This document shows, in pieces, positions 1 through 6,073 of a stretch of 7,598 nucleotides of DNA (positions are counted from its first letter, which is position 1; each line of letters starts with the position of its first letter). Origin of the DNA: an uncultured Clostridia bacterium (GTDB lineage: Bacteria > Bacillota > Clostridia > Oscillospirales > Oscillospiraceae); NCBI GenBank assembly GCA_946619065.1, contig CAMOLY010000055.1, positions 1 to 7,598 on the forward strand, in the 5' to 3' direction. Made by a program: the position numbers and the translations under genes. The notes beneath the pieces are model-generated. The model did not search any database. It was not told the DNA's origin and saw only the letters and a list, made by a program, of their open reading frames with translations.

Positions 1-55
1 TGGTGGAGCCGCCGCCCTTTTTATGGGCGAAGAACTGCAAACCGATGTTCAGCAT
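1..55 (-). CDS. rpmA: Large ribosomal subunit protein bL27 precursor, N-terminal fragment
   Basis: The gene is cut by the window edge, so only the first 18 codons are visible; they read MLNIGLQFFAHKKGGGST. bL27 sits near the peptidyl-transferase centre of the 50S subunit. In Bacillota it is made with a short N-terminal extension that must be removed after a Phe-Phe pair, and the visible LQFF/AHKKGGGST matches that processing site, with cleavage expected after Phe9. The start is fixed by a good Shine-Dalgarno (GGAGGTG at 68-62, six bases upstream) that lies inside the last codons of prp. Only 3 nt separate it from the prp stop codon. It is the third gene of the rplU-prp-rpmA operon. Identity is secure from the N-terminal signature and gene order. 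Confidence 0.95.
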   Translation of the reverse strand, partial: MLNIGLQFFAHKKGGGST

Positions 56-58
56 ATG

Positions 59-382
59 TTACACCTCCATAACTTCGATATAATCAGGATTCTCATCCCG
101 CAGGGAGGCAAGGGTCAGCATCATGCCGTCCAGAATCGCCTGGACCGCTTCCTCTTCCTCATAGTGTGCGGGAAGGGTCAGGGCAACAAGGGCTTTCTCC
201 TCGTCTACCCTGGTTTTGGCGCCGACGCCCAGAATATCATTGAGCGTGGCCTCCGCAAAACGGACAATGGCCGTCACAGCCGCGCAGATCACGTCGGATC
301 CCGCTTCGGCACAGCCGCTGTGACCGGATACGGAAAAGCCTGTCCGTCTGCCGTCTTGACTGAAAAACTCGACCTTAATCAT
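59..382 (-). CDS. prp: Ribosomal processing cysteine protease Prp
   Basis: This 107-residue protein matches the Prp (YsxB-like) family, the cysteine protease that trims the N-terminal extension of bL27 in Bacillota. The expected catalytic dyad is present: His21 in the GHSG motif (residues 20-23) and Cys33 in SDVICAAV (29-36). The C-terminal half carries the acidic helix EEEEAVQAILDGM, usual for the family, and the length is normal. It lies between rplU (9 nt upstream) and rpmA (3 nt downstream), the standard arrangement, and its substrate site is visible in the adjacent rpmA. The bases before its ATG (391-383, TTCATTGCC on the coding strand) contain no recognisable Shine-Dalgarno. Translation therefore probably depends on ribosomes finishing rplU, which would keep the protease scarcer than the ribosomal proteins. 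Its own last codons (GAG GTG) form the ribosome binding site of rpmA. Confidence 0.95.
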   Translation of the reverse strand: MIKVEFFSQDGRRTGFSVSGHSGCAEAGSDVICAAVTAIVRFAEATLNDILGVGAKTRVDEEKALVALTLPAHYEEEEAVQAILDGMMLTLASLRDENPDYIEVMEV

Positions 383-391
383 GGCAATGAA

Positions 392-703
392 TTAAGCGTG
401 GATCTTTTCAATCTTGACCTTGGTGTACGGCTGTCTGTGACCGCGAAGGGACTTGCTGTCCTTCTTCGGGCGGTACTTGAAAACGACGACCTTCTTGGAC
501 TTGCCGTTCTTGATGACCTTGGCCTCAACAGAAGCGCCATTGACCGTGGGAGTCCCGAAGCGGGAATTCTCACCGTCGACAATCGCCAGAACCTGATCGA
601 AGGTTACGGTGTCATCAGCCTCAACATTCAGCTTCTCGATGAAGAGCTCGTCTCCCTCGCTGACGTTGTACTGCTTGCCGCCGGTAACGATAATCGCCTG
701 CAT
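392..703 (-). CDS. rplU: Large ribosomal subunit protein bL21
   Basis: This 103-residue protein is a full-length bL21, a 23S rRNA-binding protein of the 50S subunit. It begins [20 protein letters not shown], the usual bL21 opening, and ends with the conserved basic rRNA-binding signature [14 protein letters not shown] (near residues 88-101), preceded by [10 protein letters not shown]. It is the first gene of the rplU-prp-rpmA operon. The start ATG at 703 follows an AAAGG Shine-Dalgarno at 718-714, about ten bases away. That site is partly enclosed in a small hairpin of the leader (724-711), so initiation could be controlled by RNA structure. Expression comes from the strong promoter at 833-786, and read-through from the upstream gene is also possible because no terminator is evident. 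Confidence 0.97.
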   Translation of the reverse strand: MQAIIVTGGKQYNVSEGDELFIEKLNVEADDTVTFDQVLAIVDGENSRFGTPTVNGASVEAKVIKNGKSKKVVVFKYRPKKDSKSLRGHRQPYTKVKIEKIHA

Positions 704-779
704 AACATCTCTACCTTTCTGTAGTCTCGCTTTGGAGGTGACAGGACAGACCTGTGCTTCTAAACCTTTTCAATGCGGC
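704..779 (-). promoter_or_regulatory. rplU 5' leader, candidate L21-type autoregulatory RNA
   Basis: About 75 nt of untranslated RNA are expected between the predicted transcription start near 779 and the rplU ATG. Two hairpins can be drawn. The first pairs ACAGG (755-751) with CCTGT (745-741) around a 5-nt loop. The second pairs CTAC (724-721) with GTAG (714-711) around AGAAAG, so the AAAGG Shine-Dalgarno lies in its loop and 3' arm. Between them runs CACCTCCAAAGCGAGACTAC, with a pyrimidine-rich CACCTCC that looks like an anti-Shine-Dalgarno. Leaders upstream of rplU in Bacillota are a known structured RNA family (L21 leader), thought to let L21 control its own operon. Assignment rests on position and hairpins; I could not test it against the covariance model. 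Confidence 0.6.
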
Positions 780-785
780 CCGTAT

Positions 786-833
786 ATGATAGCACGCAGG
801 AGGAGAAATGTCAAATGCTTTTTTGAGATTTTT
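786..833 (-). promoter_or_regulatory. Strong sigma-A promoter of the rplU-prp-rpmA operon, with UP-like A-tracts
   Basis: On the minus strand a perfect -35 box TTGACA (814-809) is followed by a 17-nt spacer and the -10 box TATCAT (791-786), one mismatch from consensus. Just upstream of the -35 are two A-tracts, AAAAA (833-829) and AAAAAA (824-819). Their centres are about 9.5 bp apart, so they lie on the same face of the helix like an UP element. A purine start about 7 nt past the -10 would fall near 779. This strength fits a ribosomal protein operon. It lies immediately after the stop codon of the 905-residue gene, in a gap of only about 150 bases. Confidence 0.88.
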
Positions 834-857
834 CAGACAAATGCCCGAACGCGGCGG

Positions 858-3575
858 CTATTCGGCGCTCCGCGCGCAGCCGCTTTCAAAGCGGCAGAGC
901 TGGATCCCGCGGATGTAATCCGACAGGGCCGCGACCATATCCAGCGGAAGATCCAGATTCTCCGTCTGATTCTGCAGGGTGGTGAGCACCGCGCGCTTGC
1001 CGCTGCGGGCAAGGCTGTAGATCTCGTCCATCCCGATCGTGCGGACGGGCTGCTTGCCGTTGAAGACGTAGATTCCGGCCGGGCCGATTGCGATTGCCTC
1101 CTTGATGGAGCCGAGGATACCGGAGGTATCGAACCAGGCGATCTTCGTCGTCTCCGGCAGGCCGACGGTCTGCAGGAGCTTTCTGGTCTTTGCCTGCCAG
1201 GCTTCCGGATCGGCGCCGGCCACATTGCCGTCCTTAAGCTTTTCGGCGGCGCATCTGGCGCGCAGGATCTCCAGGACGCCGTTTTCCGTCAGCGCTCCTT
1301 CGGGAATCGGCTGTGTGAGCTTCCCTGCGTCGAAGCCCGGCGTCCGGATCGGGTGCATGGTGATATGATCCGGCAGACTCTGCTCCGGCCAGCGGCGCAG
1401 GCACTCGTTGAGGAAGTCGAGCACGGCGTTGGAGTTGGCGCGGAACAGCTTTGCGTCGGTCAGCAGATAGGTGCTGTCCTTGCGGACAATCTGCAGCGTA
1501 ACCGAGAGCATCTGCTTCATCGACTGGAAGCGGTCGATCTCCTCCAGCGGAAGGAAGGCCAGGCCCCGGTTCGTTTTATACCAGAATCTCTGGCCGGAGA
1601 AGGCCAGCGTCGAAGCGTTGTCCAGCAGGAAGGCGGGGATATCCCGCGGCTGCTCCAGCCCCGTGCCGCCCCAGAATTTCTTCAGCTTGCCGTCGTAATT
1701 CTCTGCATTCACAGAGAAGTCAAAGTCGGCCAGACGGAGCTTGAACTGCGCGGCAATCTGCTGCGCCAGGGCGGAATGGGAGGCGGCGTTCTCGTAGATC
1801 CTTGCGTGCTCGCGCTGGGTGAGCTTTTCCAGATACTCCACCTTGCTGCGGTCGCAGACGTCCTCGCGGGACACACGGGTCCGGAGGCCGTCGATGTCGT
1901 CGAAGCCGAGGGAGTCGAAGTCGTTCTCTATCGTCAGCAGGCGGAGGGTGTCAAGCCGGTAAATGCGCTCGTCCAGCCGCTTCATCGGAACCGCCCGGAT
2001 GCGCTCCGGCAGTCCGCGCTCGGCGATGCTGTCGCGCAGGTCGAGGACCGATCTGCGATCCATGCTGTCGAGGTCGGCGAGCTCCTCCCTGAGCTGCGCG
2101 GCGATGGCGCTTTCCCGGCAGAGAGAAACCCGGTAACGGAAGCCGTTGATCAGCTTGGGATTCCAGCTGCCCTCGGAAAGGATGCGCTCGAGCTCCTCCA
2201 GTTCTGCCGGGGATTTGAGCTCGGCCCCTTCGGTCAGGGTCTCCAGCTCCAGCCGGTCCAGCTCGTCCCCCCGCAGCTCCATGCGGCGGTAGAGATCGGA
2301 TTTCAGCACGTCCGCGCAGTCATATCCGTCCACAAATTCGCGCATTTCGGTCAGCGTCCCGGCGTCAGCCTCCTCCAGACCGGCACAGGCCTCCTCCATG
2401 GCCTGGATATGGAGGGCGTCCATCTGATGGTTGATCAGCTCCAGATACGGGGCCTTGCTTTGGGCAGTATAGGGTCCCTGCTCGATCTGTTCCTTCAGCT
2501 CGGTCAGCTCGGGCAGATCCATGTCTTCGCAGCCGAGGGTGCGCTCACGCAGCTCGGTCAGCTCGCGGCTCTGGAACTGGTCATGCAAAAGGCTGAGCGT
2601 CTTTTCGCGGATCGCGTCCGGATAGTCGGAATCCCGAACCGTCTGGGCGAGGGTCAGCAGCTGGGAGCAGTCCATGGTCTCATAGCCGGAGACCAGCCGG
2701 TCCATCGCCTCGCACTGCAGCGTCCAGCGGCGGCGATTGACGGCCGCGCGCAGTTCGGCGCTTGCCGCCTCGTCCACCGGGAGGGTGCGCACCGCCGCGG
2801 CGAGTTCTTCAATCTCGTCCGGCGCGGCAGCCTCAATGCGTTCCATCCAGGCCGCCTGATCCACGGGCTCGGAGGCTGCGGCGGCTGCGGACGTTTCCGG
2901 AGCCTGCACGCCTTCCGGTTCCGCAGCGGGCAGCGCCGATTCGGCCTGCGCGGGGGGTTCCGCAGTCTGCAGAGCGGCTGCGGCAGGAGCCGTCCCGGCA
3001 GCGGGGCAGCCGCTCTCAGAAAGCTCCTCCAGACGGGATACCAGCGCCGGAACGCCGGTGTTTTCCAGCGCGAGGCGGAGCTGGAGCGGGGAAACCTCCC
3101 GATTGCCGACCCGGCAGGTCAGATCCTGCGTCAGAGCGGATCCGGCGAGGCAGTTCTCAGCGGGGCCGAAACGCTGATAGAAATCGGTAAGCTCCGCCTG
3201 TTCCCGCTCACTGAACTCTCTGCCCTTCGTGGGCAGCAGGAAGAGGCAGGCTGCTTCGGCACAGACCGGGAAAATCTCGGGACGGAACCAGCCGAGATCA
3301 TGCAGCCGGCCGGTCAGTCTGGCCATGACAGAGCGCAGCGCCGGAGCCTTCTCTGCCTTGGTCAGCACAAAGACCGGATATTGGCCGTTCTCTCTGGCGT
3401 GGGTCGTGGCTTCGCTGAGCAGATTCACCTGCGCGGGGTCCTCCGGACGCTCCGCGTCCACAAGGATCAGGCACAGGTTTTCGGGAAAGGAAAGATTCTC
3501 GGGCAGCACTTCAAGCAGAGCGGCTTTTCCCGCTCCGGCAAGCGCATAGACAGATGCGGACAGAGATGATTGCAT
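858..3575 (-). CDS. Repeat protein of unknown function: degenerate dynamin-like G domain, seven 51-residue repeats, PH-like C terminus
   Basis: I do not recognise this 905-residue gene as a named family. Residues 30-110 read like the second half of a dynamin-type G domain: a hydrophobic strand ending in LVDAERPED (38-46), a helix, then PVFVLTKAEK (67-76) at the NKxD position, and EIFPVCAEAA (100-109) like the G5 loop. Only about 30 residues precede this, so the GTP-binding P-loop and switch regions are missing or reduced (GAGKAAL at 14-20 is the only trace). Residues 189-240 are an Ala/Pro/Glu linker. Residues 247-603 are seven tandem repeats of 51 residues. About 620-730 and 800-892 look like two PH-like domains, with IAWFDTSGILGS and IYVFNG in the second. 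No signal peptide or membrane helix is seen. The ATG is set by an ideal AAGGAGGT (3590-3583), 21 nt after the rqcH stop, so it is probably co-translated with rqcH. The gene looks intact. Domain calls are by eye. Confidence 0.75.
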   Translation of the reverse strand: MQSSLSASVYALAGAGKAALLEVLPENLSFPENLCLILVDAERPEDPAQVNLLSEATTHARENGQYPVFVLTKAEKAPALRSVMARLTGRLHDLGWFRPEIFPVCAEAACLFLLPTKGREFSEREQAELTDFYQRFGPAENCLAGSALTQDLTCRVGNREVSPLQLRLALENTGVPALVSRLEELSESGCPAAGTAPAAAALQTAEPPAQAESALPAAEPEGVQAPETSAAAAASEPVDQAAWMERIEAAAPDEIEELAAAVRTLPVDEAASAELRAAVNRRRWTLQCEAMDRLVSGYETMDCSQLLTLAQTVRDSDYPDAIREKTLSLLHDQFQSRELTELRERTLGCEDMDLPELTELKEQIEQGPYTAQSKAPYLELINHQMDALHIQAMEEACAGLEEADAGTLTEMREFVDGYDCADVLKSDLYRRMELRGDELDRLELETLTEGAELKSPAELEELERILSEGSWNPKLINGFRYRVSLCRESAIAAQLREELADLDSMDRRSVLDLRDSIAERGLPERIRAVPMKRLDERIYRLDTLRLLTIENDFDSLGFDDIDGLRTRVSREDVCDRSKVEYLEKLTQREHARIYENAASHSALAQQIAAQFKLRLADFDFSVNAENYDGKLKKFWGGTGLEQPRDIPAFLLDNASTLAFSGQRFWYKTNRGLAFLPLEEIDRFQSMKQMLSVTLQIVRKDSTYLLTDAKLFRANSNAVLDFLNECLRRWPEQSLPDHITMHPIRTPGFDAGKLTQPIPEGALTENGVLEILRARCAAEKLKDGNVAGADPEAWQAKTRKLLQTVGLPETTKIAWFDTSGILGSIKEAIAIGPAGIYVFNGKQPVRTIGMDEIYSLARSGKRAVLTTLQNQTENLDLPLDMVAALSDYIRGIQLCRFESGCARSAE
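1767..2837 (-). repeat. Seven tandem 51-codon (153-nt) repeats inside the 905-residue gene
   Basis: Codons 247-603 divide into seven units of exactly 51 residues with no gaps: 247-297, 298-348, 349-399, 400-450, 451-501, 502-552 and 553-603. Stacking the units gives aligned columns. Position 2 is Glu or Asp in all seven; position 9 is I/L/L/L/L/V/I; position 12 is Leu or Met in all; position 16 is V/V/I/V/L/I/V; position 21 is V/Y/Y/C/W/L/V; position 33 is V/L/I/M/V/L/L. Position 51 is Gly in units 1-4 and Asp in 5-6. The units are helix-rich, perhaps two or three helices each, so the region may form a rod or superhelical stalk. Sequence identity between units is low, so they are old and would not be detected as DNA repeats. 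Confidence 0.82.
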
Positions 3576-3596
3576 GGAAATACCTCCTTTTCAATC

Positions 3597-5375
3597 TTAT
3601 CTGTTTGTCGCGCGGGGTGCTCCGCCCGGGACGCTCAGCCGCTGAGGCAGGGTGCCGTCGGGGGTCACATACACCGTGCGGTAGTTTTCATAGATCACCA
3701 TGCCCGGCTTCGCGCCGGTGGGCTTTTTCACCTGCCGGACCGGGCAGACGTCCACCGGCACGTTCTGGCCCTGGCGGGATTCGGAATACCAGGCGGCAAG
3801 CTGGGCCGCTTCGGTCACGGTGCGGTCCGGAACCTCTGCGCCGCCGCAGGCGATGATCACGTGGCTGCCGTGGCTTTTCTGAACATGCAGCCAGAGGTCG
3901 GTTTTATAGGCCAGCTTCCCGGTCAGCAGGTCGTTCTGCCGGTTATTCCGGCCCACGAGGATCGGAACGCCGTCTGAGGAGCGGAACTCCATCGGTCGGG
4001 AAGGCGCGGTTTTCATCTGCTTTTTCCGGTCGGTCTGCCGCAGATAGCCGCCCTCGGTCAGCTCCGCCCGGATCTCGGCCACGTCCCGCTCGGTCTCCGC
4101 ACGGGAGAGGGTATCCAACACGCTGGCAAGGTAGGAAGCCTCGGTCTCCCCTTTTGCGATTTGCTCGCTCAGGAAGGTCTCCGCATGCTTGGCCTTGTTG
4201 TAATCCTTGTAGAATTTGGCCGCATTCTGCTGGGGCGAGATTGCCGGATTCAGGGGGATCTCGATCTCCTTCATGTCGGGATCGTAGAAGTCGACCGCCT
4301 TCAGGCGGGTCTGGCCCCGGGAAATCGCGTAGAGGTTCGCGGTTACGATATCGCCGAGCTGACGCAGGCGTTCGCGGTCGCGGGTCGCTTCGAGCTCCCT
4401 GCGCTGGTTTGCCAGTTTGCGTTCGGCACGGCTGCGAAGCGTCGTCAGCGTCCGGCTCAGATTCTGGGTGCGGGAGCGCATCCGCTGCGCGCGGTCGCGC
4501 TCGGCGTAATACGTGTCCAGCAGGGCGGAGAAGCCGGAGACCGGCTCGCAGCGCATATAGGCCTCATACTGGAGGATCGGGCGGAAGCTGAAATCCTTCG
4601 CGGTATCGCCCCGATAGAGGACCGTCGGCGAAAAATCAGCCGTCAGACCGCGCAGGGACTTCATCAGGGCGTCCGCGAATCGGTCCGGATCCTGCAGCGA
4701 GAGATCCGCGTCGGTTTTGCCTGTCAGCCGATAGCTCAGCTCCCGGGCAATCAGAGGCGAAATTCCGGCATAGCGGTCCATCAGCCAGGCATCCGCCGCC
4801 ACCGGGCCGGACAGCGCGGCAAGGGCGGCGCGGAGGGCCTCCGGGGTCTCGCGGCGGAGATCCAGCTTGCCCTGCGACGGCGGTTCCCGATAGAACAGGC
4901 CGGGCAGGACCTGTCGCTTTTCGGACATCTCCAGATCGACACGGCGCAGACAGTCGAGAATGCGGCCGTCCGGGCCGGTCAGAATCAGATTGGAATTGCG
5001 GCCCATCAGTTCGAGCCAGATGTGCTTTGGGGTAACCGTGCCGAGTTCATCCGCCGATTCGATGCAGAGGTCCACCGCGCGCTCCATCGGAAGCTGCGTC
5101 AGTGACAGGACGCGGCCGCCCGACAGGTGCTTCCGCAGCAGCATGCAGAACATCGGCGGCTGGGCGGGCTGCTCGAATTTTTCTTCGGTATAGTGAATGC
5201 GCGGGTGATTCGGCGAGGCGGAGAGGAGGAGCTTCTTCCCGCCGGAGGAGACGGTGCGGAGGCTCAGCAGGACCGTCTCCCGGTCCGGCTGCTGGATCTT
5301 GTCCACCCGGGCGCCGGGCAGGGTCTCGTTCAGCTCCGCCGTCAGCGCACTGAGAAAAATCGCGTCAAGGGGCAT
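3597..5375 (-). CDS. rqcH: RqcH, NFACT-family ribosome quality control factor (alanine-tailing)
   Basis: This 592-residue protein is a full NFACT protein, historically labelled fibronectin-binding protein A. RqcH binds 50S subunits still carrying a stalled nascent chain and peptidyl-tRNA, and recruits alanyl-tRNA to add a C-terminal poly-alanine degron. Visible parts are: NFACT-N (about 1-180, with PRIHYTEEKFEQP near 58-70, PPMFCMLLRKHL near 73-84 and WLELMGRNSNL near 120-130), a helical HhH-like stretch with YAGISPLIARELSYR near 202-216, coiled coil (about 290-345 and 390-440), and the NFACT-R domain (about 462-575, with LVGRNNRQND and DLWLHVQKSHGSHVII). The acidic-Arg pair needed for tRNA binding in Bacillus is Glu98-Arg99 here. 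The start is set by AAAGGAGG six bases upstream. It overlaps the end of mrnC by 11 nt and is followed after 21 nt by the 905-residue gene. Confidence 0.96.
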   Translation of the reverse strand: MPLDAIFLSALTAELNETLPGARVDKIQQPDRETVLLSLRTVSSGGKKLLLSASPNHPRIHYTEEKFEQPAQPPMFCMLLRKHLSGGRVLSLTQLPMERAVDLCIESADELGTVTPKHIWLELMGRNSNLILTGPDGRILDCLRRVDLEMSEKRQVLPGLFYREPPSQGKLDLRRETPEALRAALAALSGPVAADAWLMDRYAGISPLIARELSYRLTGKTDADLSLQDPDRFADALMKSLRGLTADFSPTVLYRGDTAKDFSFRPILQYEAYMRCEPVSGFSALLDTYYAERDRAQRMRSRTQNLSRTLTTLRSRAERKLANQRRELEATRDRERLRQLGDIVTANLYAISRGQTRLKAVDFYDPDMKEIEIPLNPAISPQQNAAKFYKDYNKAKHAETFLSEQIAKGETEASYLASVLDTLSRAETERDVAEIRAELTEGGYLRQTDRKKQMKTAPSRPMEFRSSDGVPILVGRNNRQNDLLTGKLAYKTDLWLHVQKSHGSHVIIACGGAEVPDRTVTEAAQLAAWYSESRQGQNVPVDVCPVRQVKKPTGAKPGMVIYENYRTVYVTPDGTLPQRLSVPGGAPRATNR

Positions 5376-5778
5376 CGTAGGCCTCCTTTCCGGCCTGGTA
5401 GAGGTCTTGGATCCGCTCGGTCCGACCGCTCAGCCAGAGCCAGCCGAACAGGGTCTCCAGACCGGTGGCCCGGGCGTATTGGCCCGGCGTCGCTGATTTT
5501 GGAGCCTGATGTGTGTGCGTGTTTCGCCCGCGCTTGTAGACCGAGCGCTCTTCTTCGGTCAAAAGCGGCAGGATCTTTTCCACAAAGGCCGCCTGCGCGG
5601 AAGCCGTCACGCGGGCCACCGTGCTGCGGTGGAGATCCCGCACGGGAACTGCCGCCCGGCAGCAGAGCTCCTGCCGCACCAGCAGCTCGAAAACCGCGTC
5701 GCCCACATGGGCGAGGGCCAGCTCGGAGACAGCCAGCAGCTCCGCCGGACTGAGCACACGATTCAGAGACTCACCCAT
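5365..5778 (-). CDS. mrnC: Mini-ribonuclease III (23S rRNA maturation)
   Basis: This 137-residue protein matches Mini-III, a dimeric RNase III-like enzyme that has the catalytic domain but no double-stranded RNA-binding domain, and that matures the ends of 23S rRNA in Bacillota. The catalytic signature is LALAHVGDAVFELLVR (residues 20-35) with Asp27, and the second metal-binding motif GLETLFGWLWL (106-116) with Glu108. The family landmark YKRGRN (81-86) is also present. Length is typical. Its ATG overlaps the end of the preceding small membrane-protein gene by 8 nt, and a GGAGG lies about 13 bases upstream, slightly distant, so translational coupling is likely. Its 3' end overlaps rqcH by 11 nt. 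In Bacillus mrnC usually sits between cysS and rlmB; here it is with rqcH instead. Confidence 0.95.
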   Translation of the reverse strand: MGESLNRVLSPAELLAVSELALAHVGDAVFELLVRQELCCRAAVPVRDLHRSTVARVTASAQAAFVEKILPLLTEEERSVYKRGRNTHTHQAPKSATPGQYARATGLETLFGWLWLSGRTERIQDLYQAGKEAYDAP

Positions 5779-5998
5779 CTTTGCTTTCTCCCTCCAGACG
5801 TTTGATTCGCAGCGTAATCAGCAGAACCGCGGTCAGCGGCAGTACGCTGGCCGCGAGGACGATCCACCGATTCAGGGCATAGCCGCCGATCAGCAGAACC
5901 GTCGCAGCCAGCAGAAACCAGATCCGAACCGTTTCAAGGCGTGCGATGCGCTTCGCGGAGGCTTCCGGGTCGCGCGCAGAGTCGTTTTGCTTTTTCAT
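5771..5998 (-). CDS. Small two-helix membrane protein of unknown function
   Basis: This 75-residue protein starts MKKQNDSARDPEASAKR. It has a charged N-terminal tail (1-22), two hydrophobic segments (about 25-42 and 45-63) joined by a very short ALNRW turn, and a charged tail ending ESKDG. It is predicted to be a hairpin membrane protein with both ends on the same side, probably the cytoplasm given the basic flanks. The open frame runs 126 nt further upstream to 6124, but that extension crosses the promoter and the rpoC terminator. The ATG at 5998 follows GGGGAGGG by about ten bases, so I take it as the true start. It is the first gene of the operon and its stop overlaps the mrnC start. I do not recognise a family. 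Confidence 0.75.
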   Translation of the reverse strand: MKKQNDSARDPEASAKRIARLETVRIWFLLAATVLLIGGYALNRWIVLAASVLPLTAVLLITLRIKRLEGESKDG

Positions 5999-6028
5999 GA
6001 CAGGCCGCCCTCCCCTTTTTATATTTGT

Positions 6029-6056
6029 ATTATACCAGAACCGCAGGAAAATGCAA
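6029..6056 (-). promoter_or_regulatory. Extended -10 promoter of the membrane protein-mrnC-rqcH-repeat protein operon
   Basis: On the minus strand a perfect -10 box TATAAT (6034-6029) is preceded by TGG, giving an extended -10 motif. A weak -35 candidate TTGCAT (6056-6051) lies 16 nt further upstream. The predicted start near 6022 would leave a leader of only about 24 nt carrying GGGGAGGG before the ATG at 5998. It lies directly behind the rpoC terminator, so the operon is transcribed independently of rpoC. Confidence 0.82.
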
Positions 6057-6073
6057 TCAGGAATTGACGCGGG

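Noticed and set aside
879..895. Inverted repeat GCCGCTTT-C-AAAGCGGC near the end of the 905-residue gene as a terminator
   Set aside because: It lies inside the coding sequence about 20 nt before the stop codon, has almost no loop, and is not followed by a T-run. It may form a weak mRNA hairpin but does not qualify as an intrinsic terminator.
1767..2837. Treating the seven 153-nt units as a recent DNA tandem repeat or CRISPR-like array
   Set aside because: The units share only scattered amino-acid positions and no obvious nucleotide identity, so the periodicity is a protein-level, ancient feature.
609..3569. A plus-strand open frame of nearly 3 kb opposite the 905-residue gene
   Set aside because: It exactly shadows the minus-strand gene in GC-rich sequence, has no ribosome binding site or promoter, starts inside rplU, and its translation is low-complexity Leu/Gly/Arg-rich with no recognisable motif, while the minus frame shows ordered repeats and domains.
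4161..5105. Plus-strand open frames opposite rqcH, and others opposite rpoC and mrnC
   Set aside because: They lie antisense to well-identified genes, lack ribosome binding sites, and show no domain-like sequence.
3597..5375. Reading this gene as a fibronectin-binding adhesin
   Set aside because: The old family name comes from streptococcal studies. The NFACT-N, coiled-coil and NFACT-R layout, the absence of a signal peptide and the Mini-III neighbour fit RqcH of ribosome quality control.
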